Below are positions 36,067 to 47,200 of a stretch of DNA of 64,000 bases, piece after piece. Source of the stretch: Litsea cubeba (taxonomy: Eukaryota; Streptophyta; Magnoliopsida; Laurales; Lauraceae); contig CM022953.1 in NCBI GenBank assembly GCA_012931725.1, positions 59,413,354-59,477,353 of the forward strand. Direction: 5' to 3'. Numbering within the stretch: position 1 is the stretch's first letter; each line of letters starts with the position of its first letter. A model generated the notes under the pieces. It was not told where the DNA came from. It made no database searches and saw nothing but the letters and a program-made list of their open reading frames with translations. The position numbers and the translations under genes were made by a program.

Positions 36067-38964
36067 ATGGCAGCTTCACTAACCATTACTTTCGACGAAA
36101 GCAAGCACCAACTCATGCTTCAACAGAAGCAAACCACGCGCACCTACAAGCGCCCCATCAGCTGCCGAAGTGTCAACTCCCTCGGCAACTCTGTGAACTC
36201 CGGGTCGACCTCGACTCCCCGGACTATTGTCTTCGGGACGCTGGGACCATTCCCACTTCCTGAGGAACAAACTGCTCCCTCCAAGAAGCAGAAACTCGCC
36301 TCTCAACGTGTCACTACCGTGACACCAAAGGCGAGCACCAGAAGGCCTGAAGCCCGTGGCAGCCCCACGAAGCCTCAACCTGCAAACAACCAGGTCTACC
36401 CCAAGACTTGGTCCCCAAGACCTTCACCAAAACAGAGAAGGTCCCAAACATCCACTAAGCCAGCATTCCTGGCCCCACTCAAGGAGAACCAGTTCTATCC
36501 TCTTGCTTACATGAAAGAGGAGAGACCCATCTCCAACCTGACTTCCAAGTCATCCCAGCATGTGCCGGCTTGTTCCTACAAGCCCAAAATCAAGTCATGC
36601 ATCACAAGGCCTCTACAAGCACCTGCTAAGGCCTACAAGTCTGCAGTTCGACCCTTCATCTCTACAGGGCCGAACTTAAAAAATTCAAAGCTTCGCTGCA
36701 ACTGGCGAAGGATAGGGTTCGCATCCTGTCCTTGTCCAGCTACAAAGAAGACAGGCTCGGCTGCTGCGCCCGAGGGAGCACATCCTTCATCGTCAAAGCC
36801 GAGTCAGAGCTGACCGAAGCTCAAATTGCTCGTCGTATACGCCGCCGCGCGTCATACCGACAAAAGAGACTAGAGAAGCAAAGGACCCAGCCTCCCACAC
36901 TTCAAGTCTCTCCTAAATGGGTCGAAAAAGAAAGACCCAACCAAGTTGCTGCCGTCCATATGGTTGGAAAAACCAGAAGGCGCCAAAAATCAGCAACAAA
37001 AATCCATGTCCGACGTCCAATGACCCGCAGCGTCTCAAGGACAAGAAGACATTCAGAAGAATCCCCTGCTCCTTCAAGCAAAGGACAGCAGAGTGATCCT
37101 TCCTCAAGCTCCTCTTCGAAAAGAATGAGCCCCAGCTCAGTCACCAGGACAGTTTCTTCGTTCGAATCACGAAGGATGAATGTCTTGGCTACAAATTCTG
37201 AGCCACCACCCCGCAATCCACCTCCAGAAGATGCGATCACCCGCATCCAGCAGTTGGAACAGGGCCAGCAGAGGATTAAAACTCTGATGGAAAACCTTCT
37301 CCTCGCCTTCCAAAATCAGGCGAACAATGAACCTCCTCCGAATCATCAAGACGACGAGGTAAATAGAGAAGAAAATGAGTCACGCGCCCTTACCAAAAAG
37401 GACGTAGACGGTATCCTCGCCAAAGCAAAAGAAGAGGATATACTCAAAGAGCATGGGATCAAGCCACCATATCCCTTATGGATGGACTCGGTCCCGTTCC
37501 CCACCAAATTCAAGCATCCTACTCTCCAAACATATACGGGGAAAGGATCAGCCAGACAGCACGTCATCCACTTCAAGATCCTGACGGGAGCTATCGCGGA
37601 TCAAGATGCACTCAAAATCCGCCTCTTTGCAAGTACCCTAAAAGGTACTGCCTTCGATTGTACTCCACTCTGCCGGAGGACTCAATCCAAAATTGGGCCA
37701 TGCTAGAGACACGCTTCCTGACTCACTTCAAAGGTGAGGATCACCCCGCTACTATGGCTCAGCTGTGCAGCCTAAACAGGGGGAGAATGAATCAACATAT
37801 GACTTCATTCACAAGTGGAAAGCAATGGCATACAAATGCTCTGATGTATTGCCACAGGCGTCGCTAGTCGACATCTGCCGAAACAACATGAGAGCCAGAA
37901 TCCGCTCCATGATCATCGGCAACAAATCAAAAAACCTGGGAGAACTCCTAGAAGCTTCCATGGAAGCTGAAACGGTGATTAAAGACCTCAACAGTCAGAA
38001 ATCATCAAGAAAAGAGCCAACCGCCATTGCAACCTCTAAACCAAAGAAGAAAGAGGTCCTCAATGTGCAGACCAAGTCAGCTCCTCAGCCACCAAAGAAA
38101 GCTGAAAACAAAGCTGTTGGTAAGAGACCTGAACTCTCAGACGCCTTCAAAGAACGAGTAGAGAAGAAATACCCGTTTGATGAAGATGTTGATGAAATCT
38201 TCGGGGCTCTTGTGGCAAACGGCAAGCTCACCTTGCCTGAACCAAAAAGACCGGGTGATGTTGGCAAAACCAACGATCCTCGGTACTGTCCATACCACCA
38301 GATGATCTCGCATCCTCTCAATCAATGCTTCGTTGTGAGAGAGAAAATAAATGAGATGTGGAAAAACGGAGTCATCACCTTTGACAAAAACTATGGGTCT
38401 GCCTCCGTCAACATGGTGACATGTGGACAAACATCAAGATCACCGAAGAAGAAGATCACTACTTCCTTCAAGGTGATAAACTCAATCGAAGCGTCCGAGG
38501 AACTGGTTCCTTACCCGACACCAGACGGACAACCGATATGGGTACATCCCGATCTCCTGGAAGATGAAAATTGGGATACAGCTCAACAGCGAAGGCAGGC
38601 TAGGAAACATCTCCTCAAGCTCAAACGGCAAGAGAAGACCCAGCCAAAACTAGAGGTCAAAGAAAAGGCAGAGGCTTCCTCTACCGCTTCACTGGAGGTA
38701 ACAAAAACATCCCTTCCAGAGACTTCAAAGGGGGTAAGGAAATTCACTCTCAGTGATTTCATGCCACCTCAATTCAAAGAAGCCATGCAGGAGGCATCAT
38801 ACTCTTGCAATTCAGCAGTTGGATTCTCCATTGATGGATACGAATCCAGCGACACCGATGATGGATTCGAATCCAACTACACAGATGAGTGGGAGGAGTC
38901 CCTTGAACAGGAGAATATCTCTCCGATGAAGAATGGGTTCCTGAGTCTCATCTTATGCCAGTAA
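36067..38964 (+). pseudogene. gag of element C, several frame breaks
   Basis: The start is the ATG at 36067 (MAASLTITFDESKHQ), followed by about 220 residues rich in Lys, Pro and Ser. The reading frame then changes near 36660-36730, near 37655 (one base short where the gag core continues with STLPEDSIQNWAM), near 37780 (one base short before GENESTYDFIHKWKAMAYKC), and again near 38900-38930 before pol. The Retrotrans_gag core lies about 37470-37960. Downstream are a basic linker and a Cys/His motif (YCPYHQMISHPLNQCFV, near 38285). In Tat elements gag and pol are usually read as one polyprotein, so each break blocks it. Sequencing error cannot be excluded for single-base breaks. Confidence 0.85.
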
Positions 38965-41900
38965 TCTGGTATAACCCCCTACAGCCACAAGGATCCTGGT
39001 CTGATGATGAAGAAGACCAAGAGGCTGTACAAGAAAATGCTGCTGACCCAGCACCTCTCATTACTCCAGTGGAAATCAACAATGTTGAGCCACAAAGAGA
39101 TGATGAAGAAGAAGATCCGGCTCCCATGCCTGATCTTGAAGAATATGCAAGGATCTTGCAGCGACTCGCTCTAGAACAAGAGCAAGAACGCGTCAACGAG
39201 CCTCCTCGCAATCCAGAGCCTGAAGTCCCTGAAGACCACCAGGTACATCCTCCCTTAACTCCTGAAAATGGAGAAAATTGCTGGATAGACGATCCTCTCA
39301 CATCCGAGGATGAGTCTGACTCCGATCAGGCAACGTCTCCCGTCAGAGCTTCCTGTAATGTGATAATTCGGGATTATAGCTCTTCCGAAGCATCGTCTGA
39401 TGAGAGCACTTACACTCCGGCGACGCCTAGCAATGTATCTTCTGGAGCCACCTCGTCTCACGTGACTTTCACTGAGATGACACCCTCTCAGGTTTCTTCT
39501 CCTGAGACTGTGACTTCAAAGTTCACACCCTTCCTGACTGAAGAATTCCCAGCCATTGATGCTTGGGACGATGAATTAGTCAACGAAGAAGAAAGATTGC
39601 TGGATGCTGTTCAGGACTTGTTCCCGGAAAATGCTCCATGCAACACAATCACTGAGGATGGTAACTCTGCTGCTGATGCATCCTCAGCAAATGAAAAACG
39701 ACAGCCTCTTGATCCTGAAGACAATCTTCCAAACGAAGACCCTTCTCAAGAAGCTCTCGAAGTTGGTAGAGGCACCCGCTCAGGCCGGGACTACCACAAA
39801 AATTACAACCAATCTTCCTTTACATATGTAAATCCTTCGGGAAAAGATGTTGTAAGCGCCCCTAGTGGCAACAATGATGAACATGCAGGCCCTAAGGAGG
39901 CTTTCAAGTATGACTTGATTGAACACTTCAAGCACATACCTGCACGTCTGCACATCCTAGATTTGTTGCGAATGTCTCCGCACACTCGTGATAATCTCAT
40001 CTCAGAATTACAAAAGCTGAATGAGGATGTCGACAAACATGCCCCGCAAGTCCTCCAAATTGAAATGGATTACCGGGTCAAAAACTCAGAAGCCTCCTTA
40101 AAGGGAGAAAAGAAGAAAACTGAGGGATCATGCATTGAATGCCTCTCGGTTAAAAAAGCAGCCAGTGCAACCATCGCCTTCAAAAAGGATGACCTCCTAC
40201 TTGGCGAAACCAGGCATAACCGACCCCTGTACTTCACAGGGTATATCAAGGAAATGCCTATGCATAGAGTTCAGATCGACCCAGGTTCTGCACTCAACCT
40301 TATCTCCACATCGGCTCTTGAAGAGTTGGGCATCCCACCCAGCAAACTAAGCCACACATCTGTATCTATCTTTGGATACGATGGGAGTACTCAAAGGCCT
40401 ATCGGCAAAATTAGGTTCAAATTGCAGATCGGTGATCTTATCTCTGAGGTCACAGTGTATGCAATAAAGACCCCTTCATGCTACAACATCCTTCTCGGAC
40501 GCCCTTGGATCCATGAGAATGGTGTTGTCCCTTCAACTCTACATCAATGCATCAAGTTTGTTGGCGACGACGGCATGATACATCGAGTCTTTGCGGACAG
40601 AAAACCCTTCAAAGGTAAAGAAATCCACTTCGCAGACTCACAGATGTATGAAGGTGAAAAAGAAGAAGAGGAAAAGCATACAGCATCCTTTGCCGAAAAT
40701 CTCCAGAAAGATAAAGGCAAAGCTCCTCAACAATCACCAGAAGAAAACAAACCATCCGGTAAATCTGAAGAGAGCATGCAAACTCCCTTCATCATCTCCC
40801 TCAAATCTTCAAAGCCTTTGGTCATCACAACTAAAGTGAAGAAGGCAAAACAAAAGCCTGGGGGCAAATTTGTTGTCTCTTTCGTGTCTATCATGCAAGA
40901 CACGGACTCGGATTCAGAGCCAGAAGACGACACATCGTCAAGCCAAGCTGACACTCAGCAAGTTCAGCCTGCTCTTACTCCAATGGAGACAACTTCTGAC
41001 ATAGAAGATCCTACGTCAGCTTCCTTCATTGTTCCAGCAACTTCAGCAAAGGAAAAGCCGATCTTCTTCCATAGATCGGATGCTTCTTCATCAAACTCCA
41101 TGCTTGAACCTTTCCAAAATAAAGGTACGCCTCAACTATCCTTATACAGTTCTGTGGCACAAGCTATTATGAAGAAAATGGGCTATGACGCTCAAAACCC
41201 AGTCGGTTTGGGAGAAGGACGCGGTATTCTCACACCATTGGGGCCCGTCTTGACCAAAAGCCAGCTGGAAGATTGGAGACTCTACGGCTATGTAGAAAAG
41301 TCTTCACACGGGTTAGGGTATGATCCCGACACTCCCTTGAGACAGTTGACACAAAGGCTTAAAAGTCAATATACTGACCAAGCCTCAACATCTCAAGTCC
41401 ATGAAGACATCGATCTCCCTGGATATCTCTTTGATGAGTCACTTGACAAAGATCCAGGAAGCTCATCCAATTGGCACGATTTCTCCGAAAATGAAGAGGA
41501 GTTGTCCGATGGCACAGACGTGTGGACTTCTGACCCAGAAGAACCCTCATCTCCAAAAGAAGTAGCCTACTTCGACTCGGTTTCAACAGGCGATTGGGAT
41601 CATCTCATAGCAAGCCTTGGGAAAATTACCGATCAAGAAGACCCGTGGAAAGGAACAAAACCTTGGTCTGGAAATGCCCTTGAAACCCCAGAAGGTTTCG
41701 TTGAGCTGGAAGCCTCCGAAAATATTGTGGAGGAACCACCTTCGAACCTTCCAACAGAAGATCCTGTTCAAAAGATAGACTTGGGAACACCAGATAACCC
41801 ACGTCCTGTATTCATAAGCAAGAATATAAAGGATGATGAGTTACCCGAGTATATCGCTTTTCTTCGTGAGTTCGTTGATTGCTTTGCATGGTCTTATGCT

Positions 41901-44900
41901 GAAATGCCAGGCTTAGACCCCAAAATAGCAGTTCACAAACTCAATCTTCAAGAAGACATCAAGCCTATCAAGCAAGGCCAAAGAAGATTCCGTCCAGATG
42001 TGATGGATAAAATTGAACAAGAAGTTCAAAAACTCAAAAGCGTCGGCTTCATCCGTGAGGAACAACATCCTGAATGGTTGGCCAACATTGTCCCCGTGAC
42101 AAAGAAAAATGGGCAGATCAGGGTCTGTATTGACTATAGAGACCTGAATGGCGCATGCCCAAAAGATGAATTTCCGCTCCCCATACCAGAGGTAATGATT
42201 GATAATACCTGTGGATTCGAGCGAATGACATTCATGGATGGTTTCTCTGGCTACAATCAGATAAAGATGCATCCTGAGGATGAAAAACATACATCCTTTC
42301 GAACCCCATTTGGCGTGTATTGTTACACTGTCATGCCATTTGGTTTGAAGAATGCTGGTGCCACATATCAGAGGGCTATGATGAAAATATTCCAAGATAT
42401 GCAGCACAAGACGGTTGAATGTTACGTTGATGACCTCGCCGTCAAAAGCAAAAGAAAAGAGGATCATCTCGAAAACCTTCGAGAAGTCTTCCTCCGGCTT
42501 CGCAAACACAAACTGCGAATGAATCCATTGAAATGCTTCTTCGGCATCTCGTCGGGTAAGTTCCTCGGATTCTTAGTTCGGAAAGCTGGAATAGAGCTTG
42601 ACCCCATAAAAGTCAAAGCCATTCTAGAAATGCCCATCTATCAAGGGAGATTGGCCTACATCAGACGGTTCATCTCCAATCTTTCGGAGAAATGCCGTCC
42701 ATTCTCCCGGTTGATGAAAAAAGGTGTAAACTTTGTCTGGGATGCTGACTGTGAAGCTGCTTTCCAAGACATCAAGTCATACCTGACAAAACCTCCAGTG
42801 TTAGCTGCTCCTACCACTGGAAAACCATTCATCTTGTACACAAGAGCCCTTGATCACTCTTTGGGAGCTCTGCTTGCGCAAGAAAATGATCAAAGAAAAG
42901 AAGCTGCTCTATATTACCTTAGCCGCATGCTAGTAGGTGCAGAGCATCGCTACTCTCCAGTCGAAAAAGAATGTCTTGCAGTGATGTTCGCCGTACAAAA
43001 GCTGCGTCACTACTTGCTTTCCAATACAGTCTACCTGGTCTCGAGGGTCAACCTCTTGAAGGTCCTTGTCACAAAGGCAGGTTCTCTCAATGCTCGACTG
43101 GCAAAATGGTCCATCCTTCTGTCACAATTTGATATTAGGTATGTACCACAAAAAGCAATCAAAGGGCAAGCTCTAGCAGACTTCCTCGCAGAGCATCCAT
43201 TGCCTAAAGATTCTCCACTCAGAGATGATCTCCCAGACGAACCAGTCTACAATGTGGAGACTTTCTCACAAAGTGCCTCCTGGGACATGTACTTTGACGG
43301 TGCAACCAGGACAAATGAAAAAAGACAGCTGATCTCGGGAGTTGGCATCCTCTTTGTTAGCCCCGACAAATACATGATTCCACACGCTTTCTCGCTACTG
43401 GAACCATGCACAAACAATGCAGCTGAATATCAAGCTCTGATCTTAGGATTGGAACTCGCCATCGAATCCGGTATCACTATGCTGGAAGTCTTTGGAGACT
43501 CTCAACTGATCGTCAACCAGATGAATCAGAAATTTGAAGTCAGGAAGCCAGATTTGCTGCCCTACTACAACAAGGCACAATCACTTCTGCAAAAGTTTGA
43601 CATCTGTCACATCACCCACATTCGTAGAGGTGAAAACATACGTGCAGATGCCCTAGCCGGACTTGCCGCATCCATGGCAATCCAGGAAGGGGAAAACATG
43701 CAAGTCACAGTGTGCGAAAGAAGAATCCTTCCTCCTCTTAACACACACCAAGCAGTTGCTGAATGCCACCAAGTGGTCGGAAGTCGGATTTCAATCCTTC
43801 AAACTTCAATTGGCGACTGGAGAGATCCGTTCATTGATTACATTATGTTCGGAATCCTACCTGAAGATCCAAAAGAACGGGTAAGCATCCAAAGGCGAAC
43901 CCCAAGCTTCCATTTGGATATTCCTTCAAAAATCCTTTACAGGAAATCCTTCAACGGAGTACTTCTACGCTGCTTGTCACAACAAGAGGCTGAAGAAACA
44001 CTCAAAGAAGCTCATGCTGGTCTTTGTGGAGCTCATCAGGCTGGACCTAAGCTCTATGATCAGATAAAAAGGTTAGGATATTACTGGCCTACCATGGTAG
44101 TTGATGCAATGCAATTTGCTAAGCACTGCCAACAATGCCAAGTTCATGGAGATTACATTCACATGCCTCCAGAATGGCTACATCCTACAGCGATCTCATG
44201 GCCTTTCGAAGCCTGGGGTATGGACATCATAGGTCCTATTTCTCCCCCTTCAAGCAAAGGTCATCGCTTCATCTTCGCCGCTACGGATTATTTCTCCAAG
44301 TGGTCAGAAGCATTTGCGTCTAACGAAATGAAGACCTCATCAGTCCTTCAGTTCCTACGCACCAACATCATTTGTCATTTCGGTATACCCAAAAGATTCG
44401 TCCATGATAACGGACCACAGTTCCGGGATCATCGATTCTACAGGTTCTGCGACAAATACAAAATCCAAAGCTGTCCTTCGACTCCATACAATCCGGCAGC
44501 AAACGGGTTAGCAGAAGCTTTCAACAAGACACTCTGCAAAATCCTCAAAAAAATGGTCTCTAATCACAAAAGAGACTGGAGCGACAAAATGTCTGAAGCT
44601 TTGTGGGCCTATCGAACCACCGTTCGAGGACCAACCCATAGCACACCATTCTCCTTGGTCTATGGATGCGAAGCTGTCGTGCCCTTGGAAGTACAAATTC
44701 CTTCCTTGAGGGTATCCTTGCAAAATGACATGACTCAAGAAAGCAATGTCAAATTGCGACTCCATGAGCTGGACAATCTCGATGAGAGACGGCTCGAAGC
44801 TCAACAAAGCATTGAACTTTACCAAGCACGTATGGCAGGATCTTTCGATAAAAAGGTCAGGCAACGTGCCTACAAAAAGAATGACTTGGTTCTTGCGGTA

Positions 44901-45074
44901 AAAAGACCAATGGTCTTCGCTCACAAGTCCAAAGGCAAATTTGAGCCGAAATGGGAGGGACCCTACGTCATCGACAAAGTTTTCTCCAATGGCGCATACG
45001 CACTCCTAAACATGGAAGGTGACAGATGTATGCTGCCCATCAATGGCAAGTTCTTAAAGCGGTACTACCCTTGA
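38955..45074 (+). CDS. pol polyprotein of element C (PR, RT, RNase H, aRNase H, integrase), 2039 codons
   Basis: This is one uninterrupted ORF. An acidic N-terminal linker precedes the aspartic protease (DPGSALNLI, Asp about 442; ILLGRPW later). A G-patch-like segment (KMGYDAQNPVGLG) lies near residue 735. Reverse transcriptase spans about 1000-1190 with active site YVDD at 1157-1160, followed by the Ty3-type RNase H (about 1285-1400) and an archaeal-type RNase H (about 1440-1570: YFDGA, NNAAEYQAL, FGDSQLI, RADALAG). Integrase has an H-H-C-C finger (near 1680-1725), DDE residues D1757, D1818 and E1854 (D35E spacing), and a C-terminal GPY motif. The link EMPIYQGRLAYIRRF after RT looks shortened in frame relative to usual Tat proteins. 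The first ATG is probably not a real start, because gag should precede in frame. Confidence 0.95.
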   Translation: MPVIWYNPLQPQGSWSDDEEDQEAVQENAADPAPLITPVEINNVEPQRDDEEEDPAPMPDLEEYARILQRLALEQEQERVNEPPRNPEPEVPEDHQVHPPLTPENGENCWIDDPLTSEDESDSDQATSPVRASCNVIIRDYSSSEASSDESTYTPATPSNVSSGATSSHVTFTEMTPSQVSSPETVTSKFTPFLTEEFPAIDAWDDELVNEEERLLDAVQDLFPENAPCNTITEDGNSAADASSANEKRQPLDPEDNLPNEDPSQEALEVGRGTRSGRDYHKNYNQSSFTYVNPSGKDVVSAPSGNNDEHAGPKEAFKYDLIEHFKHIPARLHILDLLRMSPHTRDNLISELQKLNEDVDKHAPQVLQIEMDYRVKNSEASLKGEKKKTEGSCIECLSVKKAASATIAFKKDDLLLGETRHNRPLYFTGYIKEMPMHRVQIDPGSALNLISTSALEELGIPPSKLSHTSVSIFGYDGSTQRPIGKIRFKLQIGDLISEVTVYAIKTPSCYNILLGRPWIHENGVVPSTLHQCIKFVGDDGMIHRVFADRKPFKGKEIHFADSQMYEGEKEEEEKHTASFAENLQKDKGKAPQQSPEENKPSGKSEESMQTPFIISLKSSKPLVITTKVKKAKQKPGGKFVVSFVSIMQDTDSDSEPEDDTSSSQADTQQVQPALTPMETTSDIEDPTSASFIVPATSAKEKPIFFHRSDASSSNSMLEPFQNKGTPQLSLYSSVAQAIMKKMGYDAQNPVGLGEGRGILTPLGPVLTKSQLEDWRLYGYVEKSSHGLGYDPDTPLRQLTQRLKSQYTDQASTSQVHEDIDLPGYLFDESLDKDPGSSSNWHDFSENEEELSDGTDVWTSDPEEPSSPKEVAYFDSVSTGDWDHLIASLGKITDQEDPWKGTKPWSGNALETPEGFVELEASENIVEEPPSNLPTEDPVQKIDLGTPDNPRPVFISKNIKDDELPEYIAFLREFVDCFAWSYAEMPGLDPKIAVHKLNLQEDIKPIKQGQRRFRPDVMDKIEQEVQKLKSVGFIREEQHPEWLANIVPVTKKNGQIRVCIDYRDLNGACPKDEFPLPIPEVMIDNTCGFERMTFMDGFSGYNQIKMHPEDEKHTSFRTPFGVYCYTVMPFGLKNAGATYQRAMMKIFQDMQHKTVECYVDDLAVKSKRKEDHLENLREVFLRLRKHKLRMNPLKCFFGISSGKFLGFLVRKAGIELDPIKVKAILEMPIYQGRLAYIRRFISNLSEKCRPFSRLMKKGVNFVWDADCEAAFQDIKSYLTKPPVLAAPTTGKPFILYTRALDHSLGALLAQENDQRKEAALYYLSRMLVGAEHRYSPVEKECLAVMFAVQKLRHYLLSNTVYLVSRVNLLKVLVTKAGSLNARLAKWSILLSQFDIRYVPQKAIKGQALADFLAEHPLPKDSPLRDDLPDEPVYNVETFSQSASWDMYFDGATRTNEKRQLISGVGILFVSPDKYMIPHAFSLLEPCTNNAAEYQALILGLELAIESGITMLEVFGDSQLIVNQMNQKFEVRKPDLLPYYNKAQSLLQKFDICHITHIRRGENIRADALAGLAASMAIQEGENMQVTVCERRILPPLNTHQAVAECHQVVGSRISILQTSIGDWRDPFIDYIMFGILPEDPKERVSIQRRTPSFHLDIPSKILYRKSFNGVLLRCLSQQEAEETLKEAHAGLCGAHQAGPKLYDQIKRLGYYWPTMVVDAMQFAKHCQQCQVHGDYIHMPPEWLHPTAISWPFEAWGMDIIGPISPPSSKGHRFIFAATDYFSKWSEAFASNEMKTSSVLQFLRTNIICHFGIPKRFVHDNGPQFRDHRFYRFCDKYKIQSCPSTPYNPAANGLAEAFNKTLCKILKKMVSNHKRDWSDKMSEALWAYRTTVRGPTHSTPFSLVYGCEAVVPLEVQIPSLRVSLQNDMTQESNVKLRLHELDNLDERRLEAQQSIELYQARMAGSFDKKVRQRAYKKNDLVLAVKRPMVFAHKSKGKFEPKWEGPYVIDKVFSNGAYALLNMEGDRCMLPINGKFLKRYYP

Positions 45075-45446
45075 AGACTTACCCAACTGGGTAAGAGCAA
45101 TGCCTGTATGGCCAAAACCGGTTTCCAGGTACACGCTCGCTAAACCCACCCTTTTTAGAATTTTCATATCAAATGTTGAAATTTCTAGAAATCTAAAACA
45201 ATGCTTACTTTCATCGTTTCATTGTTCAAAAAAAAAAAATATATATCCAAGTTCAGGAACCTTTCCCTAACTTGACCAAAATTTTCAACCTTTGAACCCA
45301 AAATTCATGGTTTGAAACAAAATCCGGATTCAGGGATTTCCACCCTAGTCCACCCTGCCTTTTACCGCCAAAATGGTTTTAGGTCAAAATTTATGACCCT
45401 CGTGTCTTTAAACAAAAAAAAAATGTGGTTTTTCAAAAAACCCGCG
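45075..45446 (+). other. post-pol region of element C
   Basis: A short A-rich untranslated stretch lies between the pol stop and the GCGAC-type repeats. No gene seen. Confidence 0.6.
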
Positions 45447-45691
45447 AGGAAGCGACGCTTAGTCGATACTCGCACAAATCGGAAGCAAGCGAACCACGTT
45501 TGACACTTCCAAAATTGCAGGAAAGCGACATTTCGTCGATACTTGCAAAATCCAAAACTGTGGAGACGCAACATTTCAGTTGATATCGATAACCCAAAGG
45601 TTCGAGAAAACCACAAATTTCAAAAATCGTGGGGAAACGACATCAAGTCAGTACCCGCAAAACCAAAATTTTTGAAAAGCAAGGATGCGAC
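45447..45691 (+). repeat. diverged GCGAC...TCGATACTTGC repeats, left of element B
   Basis: Units with GCGAC at 45452 and 45525 and related ACGCAAC/ACGACATC versions near 45566 and 45637 are spaced about 40 or 73 bp apart. They are the left part of the region split by B and continue at 58003. The last five bases, GCGAC (45687-45691), are the left target duplication of B. Confidence 0.8.
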
Positions 45692-46646
45692 TGTAGGTGC
45701 AGAAAATTACGACCCACAATAAGAGGGTGCCTTACAGGACTTATCCGGGAAGATGATGGTGTCTGGAATGTCTGGATGCCGTCCGATAGCCTGAAAGAGA
45801 GTAGCAGACGGTCAAAGGACCCTGGCCTGAGCGGCGCAAGGCTCTCCGATGCCAAAGTCAGCGTATGAACTGGAACGATGGAAGAGAGGGAGAAGAGAGA
45901 CAGAGTCAGGGCTCTGTGAATGGAATGTGCGTACCTTGCATGGTGTTTGGGGGTCTATTTATAGAGGTTTGGATCGTATCTTCTCAGAGAATATCTTGGT
46001 GTGGGTCCCATGATCTGACTGGAAAGTCATGATCAGCCCACAAAGTAATAAATGCAGTCTAATCCGGCCCACTCAGCATTTAATGCCAGTCGGGTCAGCC
46101 CATATCGCATTAAATGCGTGTCTTGTTGGGCCAGATTGTGTTGGGCGCCTTTGGCGGTAGGAGTACCAGCGGATCTTCCCTCGGGCCTTGCCCTGATGTG
46201 GCCTCAGCCGCTGGATGCTGCCATGTGGCGATCTGGTGAAGATAGTGGGCGGCTGGATGTCATATCTGTCCCACTAGCTCGTGACCCAATCCCTCCACGT
46301 GCCTGATGACGTGGGGGATGATGGGCCCAAGCAAAGATTCTTTCTCACTTAGGCTGTTGTCCTGGCTTCTTCAGCCGAAGTAGCTTTAGCCGAGGTAGGG
46401 TTCTTTACTGAGATGGCATCCGGGGTGGCCTTGCCGAGATGGACTCTTTGCCGAGATGATGCCCGAAGCGGTCCAGTTCGGCACTTGTGGCCTGGAGATG
46501 TTTGATGCCGGCCAAGGCCTCTGTCCCGGTAGCCGGGATGAGATCGGTGCCGCGTAGACGGCACTCGGATGGCACGTGAGGATGCTTAAACCCATCTGAT
46601 GGCTGTGATTAGCTTAATCCTGTAGCTCCGGAAATCTCCCCACACA
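45692..46646 (-). repeat. 3' LTR of element B (955 bp)
   Basis: The plus strand starts TGTAGGTGCAGAAAATTACG and ends GGAAATCTCCCCACACA. The TATA box of the element is on the minus strand near 45956-45965 (CTATAAATAG). Confidence 0.97.
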
Positions 46647-46663
46647 ATTGCCCCCTAGCTTCC
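46647..46663 (-). promoter_or_regulatory. polypurine tract, element B
   Basis: The minus strand reads GGAAGCTAGGGGGCAAT directly before the 3' LTR, like the tract of D at 6082-6097. Confidence 0.85.
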
Positions 46664-46974
46664 GAGCTCGCGTAGAACGTCAGCGCCGTGAGGTCGGGAG
46701 CTATGTGCCGGGTCTATCTGGGGGAGAGCCTTTTTCGGCCCTGACTCGCTGTCGCTTTGGATGTTCGAGGTGATAAATGGCGTCCCCTATTCAATGCTGA
46801 GGACAGTTCGACGGCTCCACGTGTCATCTCTTGGCTGGTTGTCTGTCTCTTCAAGGTTGTACGCGCCGTCTCGTCAGGGGCGCAATTAATTTTTGAAATG
46901 ATTTGTACGAAATCCCAGGGGGGCGCCCCTTGGGACGCCCGATTAGGGTTTCTGTAAAAAAGGGGGGAATCTCT

Positions 46975-46986
46975 GCTATATATAGG
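46975..46986 (+). promoter_or_regulatory. TATA box of antisense gene, element B
   Basis: GCTATATATAGGGCAG lies about 220 bases before the ATG at 47201. It is conserved in D. The polymer CTATATATAGG stands out in an otherwise GC-rich stretch. Confidence 0.65.
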
Positions 46987-47200
46987 GCAGTTGAGGTCTG
47001 CTCCATCCTTCGTTTGCGATTCTGAATCAGAGGCGAGCGTCAGAAGAGAGCAAGCTATTGTTGAGGGAGTTTCATCTGAGGAGTGGTGCGCTGCTGAAGT
47101 TGGATCTCTTTGCTGCCCAGCGTCTTCGTTCTGCTTCCGTAAGTCCCTCTTGCTTCGCTTCTTCTTCTGCGGGTTTCTCTGGTTTTAGACTGGGATAGGA

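Noticed and set aside
41913..42509. 198-codon ORF opposite the RT of element C
   Set aside because: It is the complement of conserved RT motifs and has no independent family signature.
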